Part shown: positions 24,392 through 34,200 of the stretch, one piece after another
How positions within the stretch are numbered: the first letter of the stretch is position 1
How the letters are laid out: the number at the start of each line of letters is the position of its first letter
DNA from: Gammaproteobacteria bacterium
GTDB taxonomy: Bacteria > Pseudomonadota > Gammaproteobacteria > Enterobacterales > Kangiellaceae
Assembly (NCBI GenBank): GCA_013373545.1
Contig: JABXHQ010000109.1
Span: 1-43,361, forward strand
Length of the DNA: 43,361 nt
Direction: 5' to 3'
Made by a program: the position numbers and the translations under genes
Notes under the pieces: generated by a model
Database searches by the model: none
Told to the model about the DNA's origin: nothing
Seen by the model: only the letters and a program-made list of their open reading frames with translations

Positions 24392-25253
24392 CATATACCT
24401 TTGCGAGGTGTTGAAAATCAAGATGAGTATAAACTTGAGTCGTAGCGAGATCTGCGTGACCGAGCAACTCTTGCACGGCTCTTAAATCGGAGGATGACTC
24501 TAAGAAGTGTGAAGCGCAAGAATGTCGCAGTTTATGCGGATGCAAGCGCACCGGCAGTCCTAATGCTTTGCCCCAATATTCCAATCGCGCCTGAATACTT
24601 CGATGCTTTAACGCGCCTCCCGTTTTGGTAATAAATAATTGCTGGGACGTGGCGGCGCAATTGGCTCGAGCAACCAACCAATCTCGCAGAGCGGCACAGG
24701 CTTTTTCACCTAAAGGGACAATTCGTGTCTTGCTGCCTTTTCCGGTAACCCGTAGTTGTTGTTCTGCAATTTGAATGTCATCGAGTGCGATGCCTTGTAG
24801 TTCACCCAAACGAATTCCCGAAGAATAAAATAATTCCATAATGGCTTTATCACGAATCGCAACCCAAGAATCGCTTGGCATCCGATCGAGAAAGTCGACC
24901 ACATCGTCCACTTCGATCGTCTTCGGCAAGGTTTTGCTTGGCTTAGGAGTGCGGATGCCCTTGGCGGGATTAATCTTAATAATTTGCTGATTCGCTAAGT
25001 AAGTAAAAAAACTACGCAATGCCGAAATACGTTGAGCTATCGATTTCGCAGTTAAATTTTGATGCCGCAAATGTGCAATGAAACGGCGGATAGTGAAACT
25101 ATCGATCTTAGTCACATCCGCTATATTATGTTGCGTTAAATGGTCGGCAAAAAGTTCGAGCGCAAAATTATAACTATCAATGGTATGCGAAGAGAGCTGC
25201 CGCTGATGCTTGATAAACGCTAAAAATTGCTCAATACAGTCTGCCAAGTTCAT
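24354..25253 (-). CDS. xerC: tyrosine recombinase XerC
   Basis: XerC resolves chromosome dimers at dif with XerD. The 299-residue protein has the N-terminal SAM-like core-binding domain (about 1-90) and the catalytic domain with all active residues: Arg in SSGIRLGELQG, Lys in TGKGSKTR, His-x-x-Arg in HPHKLRHSCASHF, His in LLGHADLATTQ and the nucleophilic Tyr in VYTHL. The genomic position, between DUF484 and HAD genes downstream of dapF, marks it as XerC rather than XerD or an integron or phage enzyme. It starts two bases after the DUF484 stop. Confidence 0.96.
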   Translation of the reverse strand: MNLADCIEQFLAFIKHQRQLSSHTIDSYNFALELFADHLTQHNIADVTKIDSFTIRRFIAHLRHQNLTAKSIAQRISALRSFFTYLANQQIIKINPAKGIRTPKPSKTLPKTIEVDDVVDFLDRMPSDSWVAIRDKAIMELFYSSGIRLGELQGIALDDIQIAEQQLRVTGKGSKTRIVPLGEKACAALRDWLVARANCAATSQQLFITKTGGALKHRSIQARLEYWGKALGLPVRLHPHKLRHSCASHFLESSSDLRAVQELLGHADLATTQVYTHLDFQHLAKVYDAAHPRAKKSKS

Positions 25254-25255
25254 GC

Positions 25256-25936
25256 TTAAAAGTCTTTAAACTTTAACAACATTTGACTGGTTACCGAACT
25301 GATTAACTGCAAGAATAAATCACCCATTTCAGGAGAGAAGCGCGCTTGGTCTTCACTAAATAATGCTATGACACCTAATTGACCTTGCTTGCCGAGTGGC
25401 AGCAAAGCAACGGATCCTGTTGTGCCGGGGGCATTACTGAAAAGGGTTTCTCGGGTGCGCCGATCCAACCGACCACAAACCGGTTCATCGTCGGGGAAGT
25501 GACAATCAAGTTCGGTATGTAGCTTCTCAACGTCTTTATAGATACGGACATTGTCGACTCGCGGCCAATGCCCGCCAAGATTAATCGAAACTGCGTTTAA
25601 ATCGAACTCTCTTACTAGTAAATCATTGAGGGTATTAGTCAGCTGCGCAAGCGACTCACAATCAATTAAACACAAAACTAAACGAATGCACTTTACTAAT
25701 AATTGTTCGTTAGTTTGCGCAGCGCTTAGCATTTCTATCAACTTACCTTGCAACTCGCGGTTTTTTTCGCGGAGAACTTTAACTTGGCGCTCAACCAGTG
25801 ATACACCACCTTCAACCTGATGGCTAATCGATAAATGGGAAAGCAATCGCGGATGGCGTTCAAGAAAATCTGGGTTCTCAGCTAAAAAGTCAAATACCTG
25901 TTGTTCGGTAAAAGAGGTGGATTCGTGCGCTGTCAT
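25256..25936 (-). CDS. DUF484 family protein
   Basis: The 226-residue cytoplasmic protein has the DUF484 pattern. The N-terminal [27 protein letters not shown] is followed by a coiled coil ([22 protein letters not shown]) and a GAF-like C-terminal domain (about 85-220, with [21 protein letters not shown]). Function is unknown, but the family is nearly always sandwiched between dapF and xerC, as in E. coli and Pseudomonas. Its ATG overlaps the dapF stop (ATGA). Confidence 0.93.
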   Translation of the reverse strand: MTAHESTSFTEQQVFDFLAENPDFLERHPRLLSHLSISHQVEGGVSLVERQVKVLREKNRELQGKLIEMLSAAQTNEQLLVKCIRLVLCLIDCESLAQLTNTLNDLLVREFDLNAVSINLGGHWPRVDNVRIYKDVEKLHTELDCHFPDDEPVCGRLDRRTRETLFSNAPGTTGSVALLPLGKQGQLGVIALFSEDQARFSPEMGDLFLQLISSVTSQMLLKFKDF

Positions 25937-26763
25937 AACTCGATCTGTCCTTCAAATACATATTCAGCCGGCCCTGTCATCAACAACGGCTGACCTTCCC
26001 CCTCCCACTCAATGGTTAGTCGACCACCGGGGAGCTTAACTTTTACGCGCCGTCCAAGTTTACCTTGCATCTGCCCAATGGCGACTGCCGCACAGGCTCC
26101 GCTACCACAGGCAAAAGTTTCGCCGACGCCACGCTCGAACACTCGCAGATGCACTTCTTGCTCATTCACTATCTGCATAAAGCCAACATTTACTCGTTGT
26201 GGAAACAAGTGATGCGATTCGATTGCGGCACCTAACTCAATTACCGGAGCAGACTCAACATCGTCGACTTCTAGCACACAATGCGGATTGCCCATGGAAA
26301 CAGCACCGACTTGATGACGAATACCGGCAACATCAACGGCATAACTGTCCTCGCGTCCGGCGTAGCGTAATGGGATCTTATCCGGCGCAAAATTAGGCAC
26401 GCCCATATCAATGGTGACGTTACCATCTTTGTGTAAGCGAGCGCTAATAATCCCTTTTACGGTGCTAATACGCAGTTTATACTTCCACGTTAACCCCATA
26501 ATTCGTACAAATCGCGCCAAACATCGAGCCCCATTACCACACTGTTCGACTTCTTTACCATCAGCGTTAAAGATACGGTAGTGAAAGTCGGTATTCGGTT
26601 GTTGCGGCGGCTCGACGAGTAGCAATTGATCAAATCCAACACCAAAATGGCGGTCAGCTAGCTTCTTAATTTGACTCTCGTTAAAAAACACTGGCTGAGA
26701 AATTGTATCCACAACCATAAAATCATTGCCCAATCCGTGCATCTTAGCAAAACTGATAAGCAT
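25933..26763 (-). CDS. dapF: diaminopimelate epimerase
   Basis: DapF converts LL- to meso-diaminopimelate for peptidoglycan and lysine. It is a 276-residue cytoplasmic enzyme with both catalytic thiols: Cys75 in [13 protein letters not shown] and the second (about 219) in [14 protein letters not shown]. The substrate-binding [12 protein letters not shown] and [12 protein letters not shown] are intact. lysA, which adjoins dapF in Pseudomonas, is absent here. The gene starts three bases after the lptM stop. Confidence 0.97.
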   Translation of the reverse strand: MLISFAKMHGLGNDFMVVDTISQPVFFNESQIKKLADRHFGVGFDQLLLVEPPQQPNTDFHYRIFNADGKEVEQCGNGARCLARFVRIMGLTWKYKLRISTVKGIISARLHKDGNVTIDMGVPNFAPDKIPLRYAGREDSYAVDVAGIRHQVGAVSMGNPHCVLEVDDVESAPVIELGAAIESHHLFPQRVNVGFMQIVNEQEVHLRVFERGVGETFACGSGACAAVAIGQMQGKLGRRVKVKLPGGRLTIEWEGEGQPLLMTGPAEYVFEGQIEL

Positions 26764-26766
26764 TAT

Positions 26767-26886
26767 TTATTCCGTTATAGTGGCTTGCTCGTTATCATCC
26801 GCCGGACGTAGTGGCCCTTTCTGACCACACCCGACCAACCCTAAGACCACAACCGTGGCAAGCATTCGAATTATTAATTTCTTCAT
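26767..26886 (-). CDS. lptM: LptM (YifL/LppL) small lipoprotein
   Basis: This 39-codon gene encodes MKKLIIRMLATVVVLGLVGC followed by GQKGPLRPADDNE. The lipobox LVGC and the CGQKGPL sequence right after the lipidated Cys are diagnostic of LptM, which sits in the outer membrane and assists disulfide maturation of the LPS transporter LptD. GGA lies five bases before the ATG, and a TATACT -10 is at 26893-26898. The location between cyaA and dapF matches E. coli yifL. Confidence 0.93.
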   Translation of the reverse strand: MKKLIIRMLATVVVLGLVGCGQKGPLRPADDNEQATITE

Positions 26887-26949
26887 GAGTCCAGTATACC
26901 TAGAATTATTAGCGGGTATAAGCATTAGCCTTCGAGAATCAATGAAAAT

Positions 26950-29694
26950 TTACTGCCCAAATAACTTGGTGTAAAGATTTTTACGCTCGAGCAATAGTTG
27001 AGCTTCAGACAAAATTTCGCTTGGGATTGGCAATTTTAGGTAACCTATATTAAATTGATCGGGCGGCAAACCGAAAGCTCTATCGAGCCAAGCCATAAAT
27101 TTCTCATGCAATTTTGCGTCATTGACATTAAAAGTAAACGTTTGCTCTCGGCATTTCACTTCAAATTCACCGCTGTCTTCAGTTGAAAAATCGACCACTA
27201 AGGTCAAATCCGAATCTTGCTCGGCAACTTGATAGTTGAGCGCAGATAATTGCTCTCCCTCGGTCAACTGAAAACATGACCATATCTTTGTATCAAAATT
27301 AGCATAACTGTGTTGAAAGAATTGATATACCTGCGCGACATCGTGCTCAATATCATGCGGCGTCATCTGACCAAAAACCACACCTCCATGTTGGTCGATA
27401 AAACAATAAGATGCGTAATTTTTATGTAATCGATTAACAATAAAGATATTGCGTCCCGGCTCTCCTTTTTGAATTGCCAGCGGAATTACAGGATCGGAGA
27501 AACAACGTGGATCAAATTGGATATTTTGATATTGATTAAACTGGTTGACTAATAAATTAGCTAACTCATTCTCATTTGAAACATTATGGACAACATAACG
27601 AGCATTTTGTTGTTCAATCATGTGATAACGCATACCCAGCCGATAGATAAATTTTGTTGGTTCCTTAGTTTTGCTGGTATAGGCATGAATTAAATGACGG
27701 AAAAATAATTTAACTCGCATGACCGTATCATCAGCACGCATTGAAGAAAAACTAAAATACTGTAATTCTGGTTCGATCTCTTGTCTTTCAATTAATTCAA
27801 GCAGTGCAATGGATGCTTCGGATATAGAATTTTCACCACTAAAGTGAATAACAAATTGCTCACCCCAACTATTTTCATAAAATAAATCGATGGTTTCAAT
27901 TAAATTAAGGCACTCATTGCCATAACAAAATGGATCTATCTTACGAGTGATGATATGCACGCCATGTTTGGCAATGTCGGTTAATTTATCTTGCGCCACA
28001 TTGATAAAGCAATCAATCTTGCGAATAACAGGAAGCGTCTCAAATACACGATTATCTTTCTTTCCGAGCTCATGCTTTCGACTAAGTAGTGTGGTAATTA
28101 AACGCTCTAACTCATCATATTGAAGCTGCTGTTTAGCATCACGAAATTGAACTGACGTATCTTCACTTAGTAACCCATTGGTTTTTGCCCACACCAATAA
28201 TTCTAGCAATGAACGGCATTGGTAAACCGGTTCAGCTGAACTGGATTCTTGCGCACTAATGGCTCTATCGTAAAAACTCCAAAGCTCAATGTCTCGGCCT
28301 TTGGTTTGCCGAACCAGTGACAAGTGTTTACCCGTCATTTTTGGTACAAAATTAATATTAACGCGTTCAATCTTACCTTGAGTAAGCTCTAAGTTAGCAC
28401 TTATTTTTCGACTCAAGCACTGCAATTGGTTCTTATATTTATTGAAAAAACTTTCATCTTGCTTAAGAAACTTGCCAATAGTTCGAAAAGAAGTAATCAA
28501 CTGCTTTATGTATAAGCGTTTTTCGTTTCCAATTTGATTGATATCCCATTGATTGCGATTATCAAATAAACGCCGCTTATTTTCACTCCAACCCCACTCA
28601 TCAACTAACTGGCGAATGATCTCTGGTGACTTGCCTTTATTATTCGTGGAACGGCTTAAACGATAGTTAATCTTTTGATAAAGACAACGACGCACAAACT
28701 CTAAACGATCGAGCTGGTCGTTTAAAATAAGGTACTCTTCAACTTTTCGATGCATCAATAAATAGGCGTCGATAACCGTCGCATTATCAATTAAATTATG
28801 AACAAAAATCTTATAGGAAGAACTCAGCGGCTTTACATTCGGGTACTGACTTAAATACGACTCCATTAGCACCAATTTCAACGCGGTTTTGTACGGCGAC
28901 TCAAGCGCTTTATCAATGTACCACAGCGCATTGTTAATATATTCTTCACGCTCAATTTTTGGAATTGGCCCAAAGTCGATCCAATCATCAGTGTTAACAA
29001 AACGAGCTTGAGTTAATTTCTTTGCATAATCGAGGTAGTGTGGCTCCCACTCAGGGGGCACTAGCCACCACAGCAAATGACGTCCGGCTAAATAAACCTG
29101 TGTCCGATAAAACTCGTCGAGTAATAAGCCTTGTTGGATGGTTGCTTTTTCATTTTCAGCCGTTGAGTCTAGAATGGAATCTTGTCGCACCAGATAAATA
29201 TTGCATTCAATTGCCATTTCCTGTGCCCAAGCTTTAATTTTATCGCGCTTTTCGCGTAGCTTGTCTGCCTGTTCAGTGGTCAACGCATCACTAATGCACA
29301 CCCAAACGTCAAAGTCGCTTTGCATGCTATGTGCAATGGAACCAGCACTGCCCATTAAATAAATTCCTTCAATGGCAATTTGACGCACCGCGCGCGGCTT
29401 ATACTCAAGACTCTTGGCATATTTTTTTGCCAACTGAAGGGTGCTTTTTTCTGGCTGATAATTAGCGACGCCTGAGGGCGCTTCAGCGCCAACATAACCG
29501 GGCAAAGTGGGATGATTAATATGCAGTAATAGCGGCAGCAACTCTATCAGGGCCGTTTCACGTTCACTCAAGCTCTGCTTTAGTAATGCTTTGCGCTTTT
29601 CATTGAGCTCGAGGAAGCGTCGCAGTAACTCTTTAAGCTGTTTGCGATCAATCTCCACTGAATTCAAATCTTGGATAGACGTCTTTTGCCCCAT
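26950..29694 (-). CDS. cyaA: class I adenylate cyclase
   Basis: CyaA makes cAMP from ATP for CRP-dependent regulation. The 914-residue protein (E. coli 848) has the N-terminal catalytic domain with the nucleotidyl-transferase signature LMGSAGSIAHSMQSDFDVW, where GSxGS and the DFD acids bind metal and ATP. Other family stretches are KWEVPPE-like LWWLVPPEWEPHYLDY, WIDFGPIPKIEREEYINNALWYIDKALESPYKTALKL and QTKGRDIELWSFYDRA. The C-terminal regulatory half is long. The ATG at 29694 has AAAGAG upstream and TATAAT at 29715-29720. cyaY, next to cyaA in E. coli, is missing here. The 148-bp gap to the PAS gene holds divergent promoters; no CRP box was seen. Confidence 0.96.
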   Translation of the reverse strand: MGQKTSIQDLNSVEIDRKQLKELLRRFLELNEKRKALLKQSLSERETALIELLPLLLHINHPTLPGYVGAEAPSGVANYQPEKSTLQLAKKYAKSLEYKPRAVRQIAIEGIYLMGSAGSIAHSMQSDFDVWVCISDALTTEQADKLREKRDKIKAWAQEMAIECNIYLVRQDSILDSTAENEKATIQQGLLLDEFYRTQVYLAGRHLLWWLVPPEWEPHYLDYAKKLTQARFVNTDDWIDFGPIPKIEREEYINNALWYIDKALESPYKTALKLVLMESYLSQYPNVKPLSSSYKIFVHNLIDNATVIDAYLLMHRKVEEYLILNDQLDRLEFVRRCLYQKINYRLSRSTNNKGKSPEIIRQLVDEWGWSENKRRLFDNRNQWDINQIGNEKRLYIKQLITSFRTIGKFLKQDESFFNKYKNQLQCLSRKISANLELTQGKIERVNINFVPKMTGKHLSLVRQTKGRDIELWSFYDRAISAQESSSAEPVYQCRSLLELLVWAKTNGLLSEDTSVQFRDAKQQLQYDELERLITTLLSRKHELGKKDNRVFETLPVIRKIDCFINVAQDKLTDIAKHGVHIITRKIDPFCYGNECLNLIETIDLFYENSWGEQFVIHFSGENSISEASIALLELIERQEIEPELQYFSFSSMRADDTVMRVKLFFRHLIHAYTSKTKEPTKFIYRLGMRYHMIEQQNARYVVHNVSNENELANLLVNQFNQYQNIQFDPRCFSDPVIPLAIQKGEPGRNIFIVNRLHKNYASYCFIDQHGGVVFGQMTPHDIEHDVAQVYQFFQHSYANFDTKIWSCFQLTEGEQLSALNYQVAEQDSDLTLVVDFSTEDSGEFEVKCREQTFTFNVNDAKLHEKFMAWLDRAFGLPPDQFNIGYLKLPIPSEILSEAQLLLERKNLYTKLFGQ

Positions 29695-29804
29695 TTAAGC
29701 TCTTTTGCCTGATTATTATACACTCAACACGCTGATTATATTGGCATTTCTTCGATAATGATTTAAGGTTAAAGACTCTAAGGACTTGATACAACTAAAA
29801 TCCT

Positions 29805-29810
29805 TATAAT
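29805..29810 (+). promoter_or_regulatory. -10 element of the PAS-algZ-algR operon
   Basis: A perfect TATAAT without a well-spaced -35 (TTGATA at 29786 is only 13 bp away). Transcription would begin near 29817. That excludes the in-frame TTG at 29816 and supports translation from ATG 29843. An activator may substitute for the -35. Confidence 0.4.
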
Positions 29811-29842
29811 TATCATTGCTTCTAACCTTAAGTTTCGAAAAT

Positions 29843-30655
29843 ATGCAGACGTCAACACGCTTCGATCTTCAAAAATCCATATATGAGATTCTCAGTATCT
29901 CAGAGGTTGGTCTAGTAATTCTAGACGAAAATCGTGAAATTATTTGGATAAACAGTGAGTTTGAGCGCTGGACTGGGGCGCCGCTCGAGCATTGGCAGGG
30001 GCAAAATTGGATGGCTTTGCCACTGGAAGCCTCCGATGAGTCAGGCGAGGTCTATTGTTTACTCAACACCGAGCGCACAAAAACCGTCTTTTTACATCAT
30101 TGGACCGCGCTATTGCCCAGTGATCCTAAGCTCAGTGTGCACTTTTTTAAAACCCTTGGACAAGAGTCGCGCCAAGATCGACTTGCGCAAATTGCGGCGA
30201 AACTACCGAAGCGACCGAATTGGATCCAATTTCTTGATTACGAAGTCTCGCGCAGCCGTCGCTATGATAATCCATTGTCACTCATGAAAATTAAGCTCGT
30301 CTGCTTTGCCGCATTGGAAGACCCCAAGCTCGAAGCTACATTGAACCAACTGTTAGAGGCCATTTTAAAAGACGAGCTGCGTTGGGCCGATATGATCGGA
30401 CATTCTGAAACCGGTGAGTTTTTATTGGTGCTACCGGAAACCAACACCGAGCAAGCCGATGCGCTGCAACATAAGCTAAATCAAGCGCTACAACAACAAA
30501 TGAGTGCCGAGCACCCTGACTGTGAATACGCCTTGTTAATTGGACAAGCGCAATGGAATAAGGGCGACTCCTCCGGCATTTTACTCGATCGCGTACGCGA
30601 CGACTTAGTTACCAAAATGACCCAACTCATGGCCAAGTACCAAGCTCAAGAATGA
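29843..30655 (+). CDS. PAS protein with catalytically degenerate GGDEF domain
   Basis: The 270-residue cytoplasmic protein has an N-terminal PAS domain (about 10-80; VGLVILDENREIIWINSEFERWTG) and a C-terminal GGDEF-like domain. Alignment with the cyclase at the left edge is easy: DYEVSRSRRYDNPLSL, LRWADMIGHSETGEFLLVLPET. The active-site GGEEF is ETGEF (residues 189-193), and the metal-binding Asp stretch is replaced by MKIKLVCF, so cyclase activity is not expected. The I-site RxxD is kept (R180-W-A-D183). Its stop overlaps the next start (ATGA), so it is cotranslated with the AlgZ-like kinase. A c-di-GMP-binding regulator of that pair is a plausible inference. The ATG at 29843 is chosen over TTG 29816. 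Confidence 0.8.
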   Translation: MQTSTRFDLQKSIYEILSISEVGLVILDENREIIWINSEFERWTGAPLEHWQGQNWMALPLEASDESGEVYCLLNTERTKTVFLHHWTALLPSDPKLSVHFFKTLGQESRQDRLAQIAAKLPKRPNWIQFLDYEVSRSRRYDNPLSLMKIKLVCFAALEDPKLEATLNQLLEAILKDELRWADMIGHSETGEFLLVLPETNTEQADALQHKLNQALQQQMSAEHPDCEYALLIGQAQWNKGDSSGILLDRVRDDLVTKMTQLMAKYQAQE

Positions 30656-31704
30656 ACGCTTCAGAGTCTTCGCGACCCGGTATGATCCCCAACTTATGTT
30701 TGCTACCGCGGACATTTATGGTGGTTTTGCTGTCGGAGCTGCTCGCATTTCTAATTACTTTACTCACCGTTGAAAGCGTTGAATCTTTCTGGTTAAACCT
30801 TGGCTTAATTAGCTTCTTTGTGCTGTGGAATGCGTTTGGTGTCAGCGTTGTCTTATGCCTATTGCGCCACCCACTCAATCGTCTACGAGCAACACCGCTG
30901 ACCTTCGCAGTCGCCTCAATAGTTATCACCATAACCGCGCTTTCGAGTGTCATCGCCATTCCCCTACTCGGCCTTGAGGTTACTTTCGATTGGCAAAACC
31001 CCGCGCATCAGTGGTTTGTTTTTCGCAATGTAGCGGTAGCCGTGTTAATTTCTTTGGCTTGGATGCGCTATCTGTATTTACGGCAACAAATGCTCAATAG
31101 CTATCGCGCGGAAGCCAACGCTAAATTCAACGCACTGCAAGCAAAAATCCATCCGCATTTTTTATTTAATACACTCAACACTATTGCCAGCTTAATTTCC
31201 TTTGCTCCGGAAAAGGCCGAATCAACTCTGGAGCGCCTAGCTACGCTACTGCGAGCAAATTTACGACCGACGCAAAACTTAATCCCATTACAAAATGAAT
31301 TGGATATTTGTCGTCAATATTTGTATATCGAACAACAACGACTGGGCAGTAAATTACAAGTAGAGTGGGAGTTAGATAGCGTTGAGGATGACTGTTTGAT
31401 CCCCCCTTTTACCGTGCAGCCCTTGGTTGAAAATGCGGTGTATCATGGCATTCAGGCCATTCAACGCGGAGGACTCATTGCGGTTAGTTTGCGTATTCGA
31501 GAGCAGACCCTACGCATTGAAGTACGTAATCCGTTAGCGCCGGCGCGCACGACTAAGGGCAACCAGGTTGCGCTCGAAAACATCCGTGAGCGACTGCAAA
31601 TTCGCTATGGAGACAGTGCTAAACTAGAAATTGAACAGGATGACCAACAGTTTACTGCACGTTTAATCATTCCGTACCAACCGGTGCCTGAGGAATTTGA
31701 ATGA
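30652..31704 (+). CDS. algZ: AlgZ/FimS-like sensor histidine kinase (LytS family)
   Basis: This is a 350-residue inner-membrane kinase. Four helices (about 21-40, 47-71, 84-108, 124-143) lead into a His_kinase domain with KIHPHFLFNTLNTIASL (phosphoacceptor-region His167) and the N-box VQPLVENAVYHGI. The glycine-rich ATP lid is reduced, as in AlgZ/FimS of Pseudomonas. That family controls the LytTR regulator AlgR. The next gene is such a regulator and overlaps by four bases. The symbol follows family and context; whether this protein is a kinase, a phosphatase or both is not visible. Confidence 0.88.
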   Translation: MNASESSRPGMIPNLCLLPRTFMVVLLSELLAFLITLLTVESVESFWLNLGLISFFVLWNAFGVSVVLCLLRHPLNRLRATPLTFAVASIVITITALSSVIAIPLLGLEVTFDWQNPAHQWFVFRNVAVAVLISLAWMRYLYLRQQMLNSYRAEANAKFNALQAKIHPHFLFNTLNTIASLISFAPEKAESTLERLATLLRANLRPTQNLIPLQNELDICRQYLYIEQQRLGSKLQVEWELDSVEDDCLIPPFTVQPLVENAVYHGIQAIQRGGLIAVSLRIREQTLRIEVRNPLAPARTTKGNQVALENIRERLQIRYGDSAKLEIEQDDQQFTARLIIPYQPVPEEFE

Positions 31705-32435
31705 ATATTTTGCTCACTGACGATGAGTATTTAGCACGCGAACGGCTCAAGCGGTTGCTCAATGATAGCCATCAAGAGCACCAAATTTTTGAGGCCGAAA
31801 CGGGCATTGATGCGATAAAGCAGTGTACCGAGCATGATATCGAATTGGTGTTTATGGATATTAGAATGCCCGAGATGGACGGGTTAGAAGCCGCTTGGCA
31901 TCTCTCAAAGGTAGAGGCTCCGCCGGCAATTATTTTCGTTACTGCCTATGACGAATACGCACTCAAAGCTTTTTCCGTGAACGCCATCGATTACCTACTC
32001 AAACCGGTGAAGCGTGAAGACTTGATCCGCGCTATCAGTAAAGCCGGCAAGCTTAATCAATTGCAGCTAACTAAGCTGCATGACAAAGCGCCTCAGCTAC
32101 CACAGCGCCAGCATATTTCGGCGCGGGTACGCGGAGAAGTTCAGCTAATCGCGATACGTGACATTTTATATTTTCAAGCCGACCAAAAATACGTCAATGT
32201 TCGCCATCAGGCAGGCGAAGTACTAATAGAAGACTCACTCAAGCAATTAGAGCAAGACTTCAATGAGCAATTTATTCGCATTCATCGAAATGCTTTGGTG
32301 AATCGCGATTACATTAATGGGCTGACCAAAGATCAGCAAGGTCATTTATTTGTCACCCTAAAAGGGATTGAGCAAACTTTGGAAGTCAGTCGCCGCCATG
32401 CGGCCGATATTCGAAAACTCATCAAGTCGTTATAA
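31701..32435 (+). CDS. algR: AlgR-like LytTR response regulator
   Basis: The 244-residue response regulator has an N-terminal receiver (acidic D7, D8; phospho-acceptor D53 in FMDIRMPEMDG; VTAYDEYALKAF; K in LLKPVKRED). A C-terminal LytTR DNA-binding domain follows (about 135-240; RVRGEVQLIAIRDILYFQADQKYVNVRHQ, FIRIHRNALVNRDYI). It forms a two-component pair with the preceding kinase. The downstream hemC is in the same order as in Pseudomonas (algZ-algR-hemC-hemD), where AlgR controls pili, alginate and virulence. Confidence 0.92.
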   Translation: MNILLTDDEYLARERLKRLLNDSHQEHQIFEAETGIDAIKQCTEHDIELVFMDIRMPEMDGLEAAWHLSKVEAPPAIIFVTAYDEYALKAFSVNAIDYLLKPVKREDLIRAISKAGKLNQLQLTKLHDKAPQLPQRQHISARVRGEVQLIAIRDILYFQADQKYVNVRHQAGEVLIEDSLKQLEQDFNEQFIRIHRNALVNRDYINGLTKDQQGHLFVTLKGIEQTLEVSRRHAADIRKLIKSL

Positions 32436-32550
32436 CCTAAACAAATGGCATTAGCATTTCCCTGCAATAGCGGCAGTTGATGCTCTTAATCAGCGGGGCT
32501 TTATGCTAGGATCAATGCAATTCTTCGATTGCTCAATTGTGACTTAAGTT

Positions 32551-33483
32551 ATGAACAAAATTCGTATCGCAACCCGCCGTAGCCCACTCGCTCTTTGGCA
32601 AGCTGAGTTTGTCAGCGCCGAGCTACGTCGGATTCACCCCGGTCTTGAGGTAGAACTGGTCCCGATGGTGACTAAGGGCGACAAAATTCTCGATACGCCA
32701 CTGGCAAAAGTGGGTGGCAAAGGCTTATTCGTAAAAGAGCTTGAAGTCGCCATGCTTGAGAACCGTGCGGATATAGCCGTTCACTCAATGAAGGATGTGC
32801 CCGCAGAATTTCCTGCCGGTTTGATGCTAGCAGTGATTTGCGAACGTGAAACGCCGACCGACGCATTTGTTTCTAACATTTACGCACGCTTGGAAGAAGT
32901 ACCATCGGGCGCGATTATCGGCACCTCCAGCTTACGTCGTCAATGCCAATTAAAAGCGAAACGGCCCGATCTTGAGATCAAGAGCTTACGCGGCAATGTA
33001 GGCACACGCTTGCAAAAACTTGATGACGAAGACTACGACGCAATTATTTTGGCGACTGCCGGATTAAAGCGACTCGATTTACAATATCGGATCAAAAGCG
33101 AAATTGAGCCGGAGTTAATTTTACCGGCTGCCGGTCAAGGTGCAGTGGGAATTGAATGCCGCACCGATGATAGTGCTACGCAAGCCCTGTTAGCACCACT
33201 GAACCATAAAATTACCCATGCACGGGTGACCGCAGAGCGTGCCCTTAACCATCATCTAGAAGGCGGTTGCCAAGTACCCATTGGTGCTTTCGCTGAATTG
33301 CAGAGCGATGGCGAAACACTTCGCTTGCGCGGACTTGTGGGTGCTGTGGACGGATCAAAATTACTCACTTTTGAGCATACTGGCAAAATGGCCGATGCTG
33401 CACAGCTCGGGGTACTGGTTGCTGAGGCGTTAAAAGAGCAAGGAGCCGATGCCATCATTCAGTCGTTACAAGATAGCGATTAG
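32551..33483 (+). CDS. hemC: porphobilinogen deaminase (hydroxymethylbilane synthase)
   Basis: HemC joins four porphobilinogens into hydroxymethylbilane in tetrapyrrole synthesis. This 310-residue enzyme has [26 protein letters not shown] (catalytic Asp), [20 protein letters not shown] and the dipyrromethane-cofactor Cys240 in [13 protein letters not shown] possible promoter, TTGATG-19-TATGCT, lies at 32477-32507. hemD follows three bases after the stop. Confidence 0.98.
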   Translation: MNKIRIATRRSPLALWQAEFVSAELRRIHPGLEVELVPMVTKGDKILDTPLAKVGGKGLFVKELEVAMLENRADIAVHSMKDVPAEFPAGLMLAVICERETPTDAFVSNIYARLEEVPSGAIIGTSSLRRQCQLKAKRPDLEIKSLRGNVGTRLQKLDDEDYDAIILATAGLKRLDLQYRIKSEIEPELILPAAGQGAVGIECRTDDSATQALLAPLNHKITHARVTAERALNHHLEGGCQVPIGAFAELQSDGETLRLRGLVGAVDGSKLLTFEHTGKMADAAQLGVLVAEALKEQGADAIIQSLQDSD

Positions 33484-33486
33484 CTG

Positions 33487-34200
33487 ATGCCCGCGCTGGT
33501 TATTACTCGAGCAGCCAATCACTCGCCTTCGCTTGCCGATCAGATGATCGCCCAAGGGTGGCAAGCACTGACCATTCCACTGGTAGACGCCCACGCGACC
33601 AACTCGCCGTTACCAGCAGGACCGTTTGATTTGTGTCTGGCAATAAGCCCAAATGCAATAAAGTTCGCCGTCGCCAATCAATCTGATGCGCTGCGTACGC
33701 TGCAAAGCCTACCGCTGGTTGCGGTTGGCAATACCACCGCACAACATGCGCGCGCTGCGGGTTGGCAGCAAACTGCCAGTCCGACTAACGCATCAAGTGA
33801 GGCGCTGCTAGAGCTTTCACTTTTGCAACAGGTAACCGATAAGCGTATTTTATTATTATGCGGTCGAGGTGGCCGGCAATTGATTGAAACAACTTTGCAA
33901 GCCAGAGGAGCAACCGTCACGCGCTGGGAAGTTTATCAACGCCAACCTGTTATTCTCACCGGTGCGCAGCGAGAACAGATTGAGCAGCTAAGCTCACCGA
34001 AATGGGTTTTAGTGTCTTCAGTCAGTGCACTGAGCGCGCTAAAAGAGTTAAAATCAATGCCACTTATTGTCACGAGTCAACGAATCAGTGACCAAGCTAA
34101 CGCGCAAGGTTTTACCGTTGACTGGCAACTAGGCGTTGTCGAAGACGAAAAAATCGTCAATGAATTAGCCAAGCGAATACCTGTAAAGGATCAAAAATGA
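33487..34200 (+). CDS. hemD: uroporphyrinogen-III synthase
   Basis: HemD closes hydroxymethylbilane with ring D inversion to give uroporphyrinogen III. The 237-residue protein is a poorly conserved family member. It is supported by ALVITRAANHSPSLADQM at the N-terminus, FDLCLAISPNAIKFAV, LPLVAVGNTTAQHARAAGW, RILLLCGRGGRQLIETTL and WVLVSSVSALSAL. It sits between hemC and hemX, with the 3' end overlapping hemX by four bases. Confidence 0.95.
   Translation: MPALVITRAANHSPSLADQMIAQGWQALTIPLVDAHATNSPLPAGPFDLCLAISPNAIKFAVANQSDALRTLQSLPLVAVGNTTAQHARAAGWQQTASPTNASSEALLELSLLQQVTDKRILLLCGRGGRQLIETTLQARGATVTRWEVYQRQPVILTGAQREQIEQLSSPKWVLVSSVSALSALKELKSMPLIVTSQRISDQANAQGFTVDWQLGVVEDEKIVNELAKRIPVKDQK

Noticed and set aside
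26886-26898. Leaderless lptM mRNA
   Set aside because: A TATACT lies seven bases before the ATG, but the -35 is poor and a GGA ribosome-binding sequence exists, so it may instead be read from cyaA.
29816-29842. TTG start for the PAS protein
   Set aside because: The predicted transcription start (about 29817) falls at this codon; the ATG at 29843 starts the PAS domain.
29695-29842. CRP site controlling cyaA
   Set aside because: No TGTGA-N6-TCACA-like sequence was found in the divergent region.
31701-32435. Agr/LytR virulence regulator
   Set aside because: LytTR domains are shared, but the adjacent FimS-like kinase and hemC point to AlgR.
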